Assembly: GCF_024396695.1 (NCBI RefSeq)
Contig: NZ_CP094359.1
Coordinates: 1,736,001-1,800,000 of the forward strand
Length of the DNA stretch: 64,000 nucleotides
Source of the DNA: Acidithiobacillus sp. YTS05
Lineage (GTDB): Bacteria > Pseudomonadota > Gammaproteobacteria > Acidithiobacillales > Acidithiobacillaceae
Reading direction: 5' to 3'
Every line of letters starts with the position of its first letter. Positions within the stretch are counted from its first letter, which is position 1. Below the pieces are notes generated by a model, which ran no database searches, was not told the DNA's origin, and saw nothing but the letters and a program-made list of their open reading frames with translations. Shown one piece after another: positions 62,531-64,000 of this stretch. Both the position numbers and the translations under genes were made by a program.

Positions 62531-63901
62531 TCAACCTTCGCCAGAACCATCCGACAGTGCCGCAAACTTCGCCTTCATGGTGGGGTTCCCCCGAGTCAGC
62601 TTCTTGACCGTCACGTCCTGGGCCTTGTCGTTTGCGAGACGCAGGTTTCGCTCCGAACCTAGCAGGGCTTCCTTGGTTTTTTGCAGATGGTCAATCGATT
62701 TGTCGATTTCGTCGATGGCAGTCTGGAAGCGACGAGAAGCCAGCTCGTAGTTCTTGGAGAATCCGTCCTTGAACTGCTCCAGCTTTTCTTCGAAATGCGT
62801 GACGTCGATATCCTGGGCCCTGACCAGCGCCAGCTCGGTTTTGTACTGAACAGCATTCTGCGCGGCATTGCGCAGCAGGGTAATCATGGGAATGAAGAAC
62901 TGTGGGCGAATGACGTACATCTTGGGATAGCGATGGCTGACGTCAACGATGCCGCCGTTATAGAGCTCGCTATCAGCTTCCAGCAAGGAGACCAGCACGG
63001 CATATTCGCAGCCTTTCTCCCGCCGGTCCTTGTCCAGCTCTTTGAAGAAGTCCTCATTGCGCTTCTTGCTGGCCGTCTCGTCGCCCTCGTTCTTCATCTC
63101 AAACATGATGGAGAGGATTTCTATCCCGTCTGGGGTGTTCTCCCGAAAGATATAATCCCCCTTGCTGCCAGTACGGATATCGTTGTCCTTCTCGAAATAG
63201 GCGTTGGGGAATGCAGCAGGACGAAGCCGATTGAATTCGATCTCGCAATGCTGTTCCAGGGTCTCGCCAAGCATCTTGGTGGAGAGCTTGGCCTTCATGT
63301 CCCGCAGTTGCAGGATGGTCGCATCCCGTTCTTGCAGTTGCAGGCGGTATTGCTCCGCCAGACTCTTTTCCGAAAGGCTCTTTTCTACCTCGATGCGTTG
63401 CAGATCCGCACGCAGGGCGTCCCGTTCCTTCTCCACCTTGGTCACGGCCTCCAGCACCGCCTGTCGACGCAGCAATTCCTGCTGTTCCAGTTGTAATTGC
63501 AGACGCTGCTTTTCTGCCAGCGCCTCCTGCACTGCCTTGGCCAACTCGCTCTGGCGGATTGCCTCCTGCTGCTCCAGTTTCGACTGCAACTGACGCACCT
63601 CTTCCTTGGCAGATTCCACTGCCTGGGAAATTGCCAGCCGTTGTTCGGCCACGCTGGCCTCCAGTTGCGCTCGCAATTGCTGCACTTGCAGCTCTTTCCC
63701 GGCAAGCAATTGTTGTTTGGCTGCTTCGGCCTCCTGCTTTGCCAGGGACAAGGCGATCCGGCTCTCGCGCTGGGCCGCTTCCAGACGATCGTGTATCTGC
63801 CGCTCAAAGTCCTTGTCACGAACCTGCCGCAGAATCTCGGCATAGCCGGCACCATCAACGGTAAATGCCTTGTGGCAGTGAGGACAGATGATTTCTTCCA
63901 T
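62531..63901 (-). CDS. DUF2130 family protein
   Basis: 456 residues from the ATG giving [20 protein letters not shown], which has a CPHC zinc-like motif. Residues about 25-215 are a long Gln/Glu-rich coiled coil. Residues about 220-400 are the PF09903 (DUF2130) core ([55 protein letters not shown]), which has features of PD-(D/E)XK-like nuclease folds. Function is unknown in the family. It lies outside the element. Confidence 0.85.
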   Translation of the reverse strand: MEEIICPHCHKAFTVDGAGYAEILRQVRDKDFERQIHDRLEAAQRESRIALSLAKQEAEAAKQQLLAGKELQVQQLRAQLEASVAEQRLAISQAVESAKEEVRQLQSKLEQQEAIRQSELAKAVQEALAEKQRLQLQLEQQELLRRQAVLEAVTKVEKERDALRADLQRIEVEKSLSEKSLAEQYRLQLQERDATILQLRDMKAKLSTKMLGETLEQHCEIEFNRLRPAAFPNAYFEKDNDIRTGSKGDYIFRENTPDGIEILSIMFEMKNEGDETASKKRNEDFFKELDKDRREKGCEYAVLVSLLEADSELYNGGIVDVSHRYPKMYVIRPQFFIPMITLLRNAAQNAVQYKTELALVRAQDIDVTHFEEKLEQFKDGFSKNYELASRRFQTAIDEIDKSIDHLQKTKEALLGSERNLRLANDKAQDVTVKKLTRGNPTMKAKFAALSDGSGEG

Positions 63902-64000
63902 GCGTACAGACCTCCGCAATCTTTCCAGGGCATTCTACCGGTTTTACCCTGCGCTGGCAGGGCAGATCTCTCCCAAGGATGCCTCTTGGCCATTCCACCG

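Overview
The window looks like the inner part and one end of an integrative and conjugative element (or a plasmid-like element) of a gamma/beta-type proteobacterium. Gene style, secreted-protein cargo and the IS content suggest an Acidithiobacillus-like acidophile, but this is inference: no rRNA or core housekeeping locus is present to prove it. The right end is marked by a tyrosine integrase (58980-59987) beside a 47-bp fragment of a tRNA-Thr gene (60171-60217). From there to 64000 is flanking DNA with decaying toxin-antitoxin and methyltransferase genes, an IS3-family element and a DUF2130 gene.

Layout. 0.1-1.9 kb: a PIN-toxin/antitoxin pair and small regulators. 1.9-14.6 kb: element replication genes (BRO protein, primase-helicase-like protein, family A DNA polymerase) plus several unknown genes, with a 1.1-kb repeat-rich gap that could be an origin. 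14.7-16.9 kb: ssb, lipoproteins and a lytic transglycosylase. Two apparently identical IS110-family (IS1111-type) elements at 2955-4393 and 16926-18364 each split a gene. 18.5-25.2 kb: secreted, proline-rich and outer-membrane cargo genes and a DedA protein. 25.8-28.7 kb: a 5'-nucleotidase-like gene and a lambda-style CI/Cro switch. 28.7-38.8 kb: a protein with a sigma-region-2-like stretch, an AlpA-like regulator, a D12 DNA adenine methylase, and an ArdC-headed 1442-residue polyvalent protein with companions. 38.8-44.6 kb: a TumE/TumA-like pair and transfer genes (TraF peptidase, VirB1-like transglycosylase, VirD4/TraG coupling protein, TraB). 45.1-58.6 kb: a complete class 1 DISARM defence operon (drmD, drmMI, drmA, drmB, drmC).

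Most notable observation: a bipartite motif, GCAAC-N7-GGCTATACC, occurs at nine sites with exactly 7 bp between its parts. Each site lies 15-105 bp before a start codon and points along the gene. The genes served are those for the small 941-1285 protein, the 5078-5623 protein, BRO, primase-helicase (two sites), polymerase (two sites), SSB and TraB. At least four further transfer or backbone genes carry only the GGCTATACC half. This reads as an element-wide promoter or activator site coordinating replication and transfer. The sigma-like protein at 28721-30211 is one speculative candidate reader.

How it may work together: a CI-like self-cleaving repressor with paired operator sets would hold part of the element quiet. 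Derepression, possibly by the SOS response, would release downstream functions. The replication set would copy the element, and the ArdC and methylase genes would protect entering DNA. VirD4, VirB1, TraF and TraB would serve conjugation, and DISARM would protect the host from phage. No relaxase and no VirB2-VirB11 genes are in the window, so they would have to lie to the left or elsewhere.
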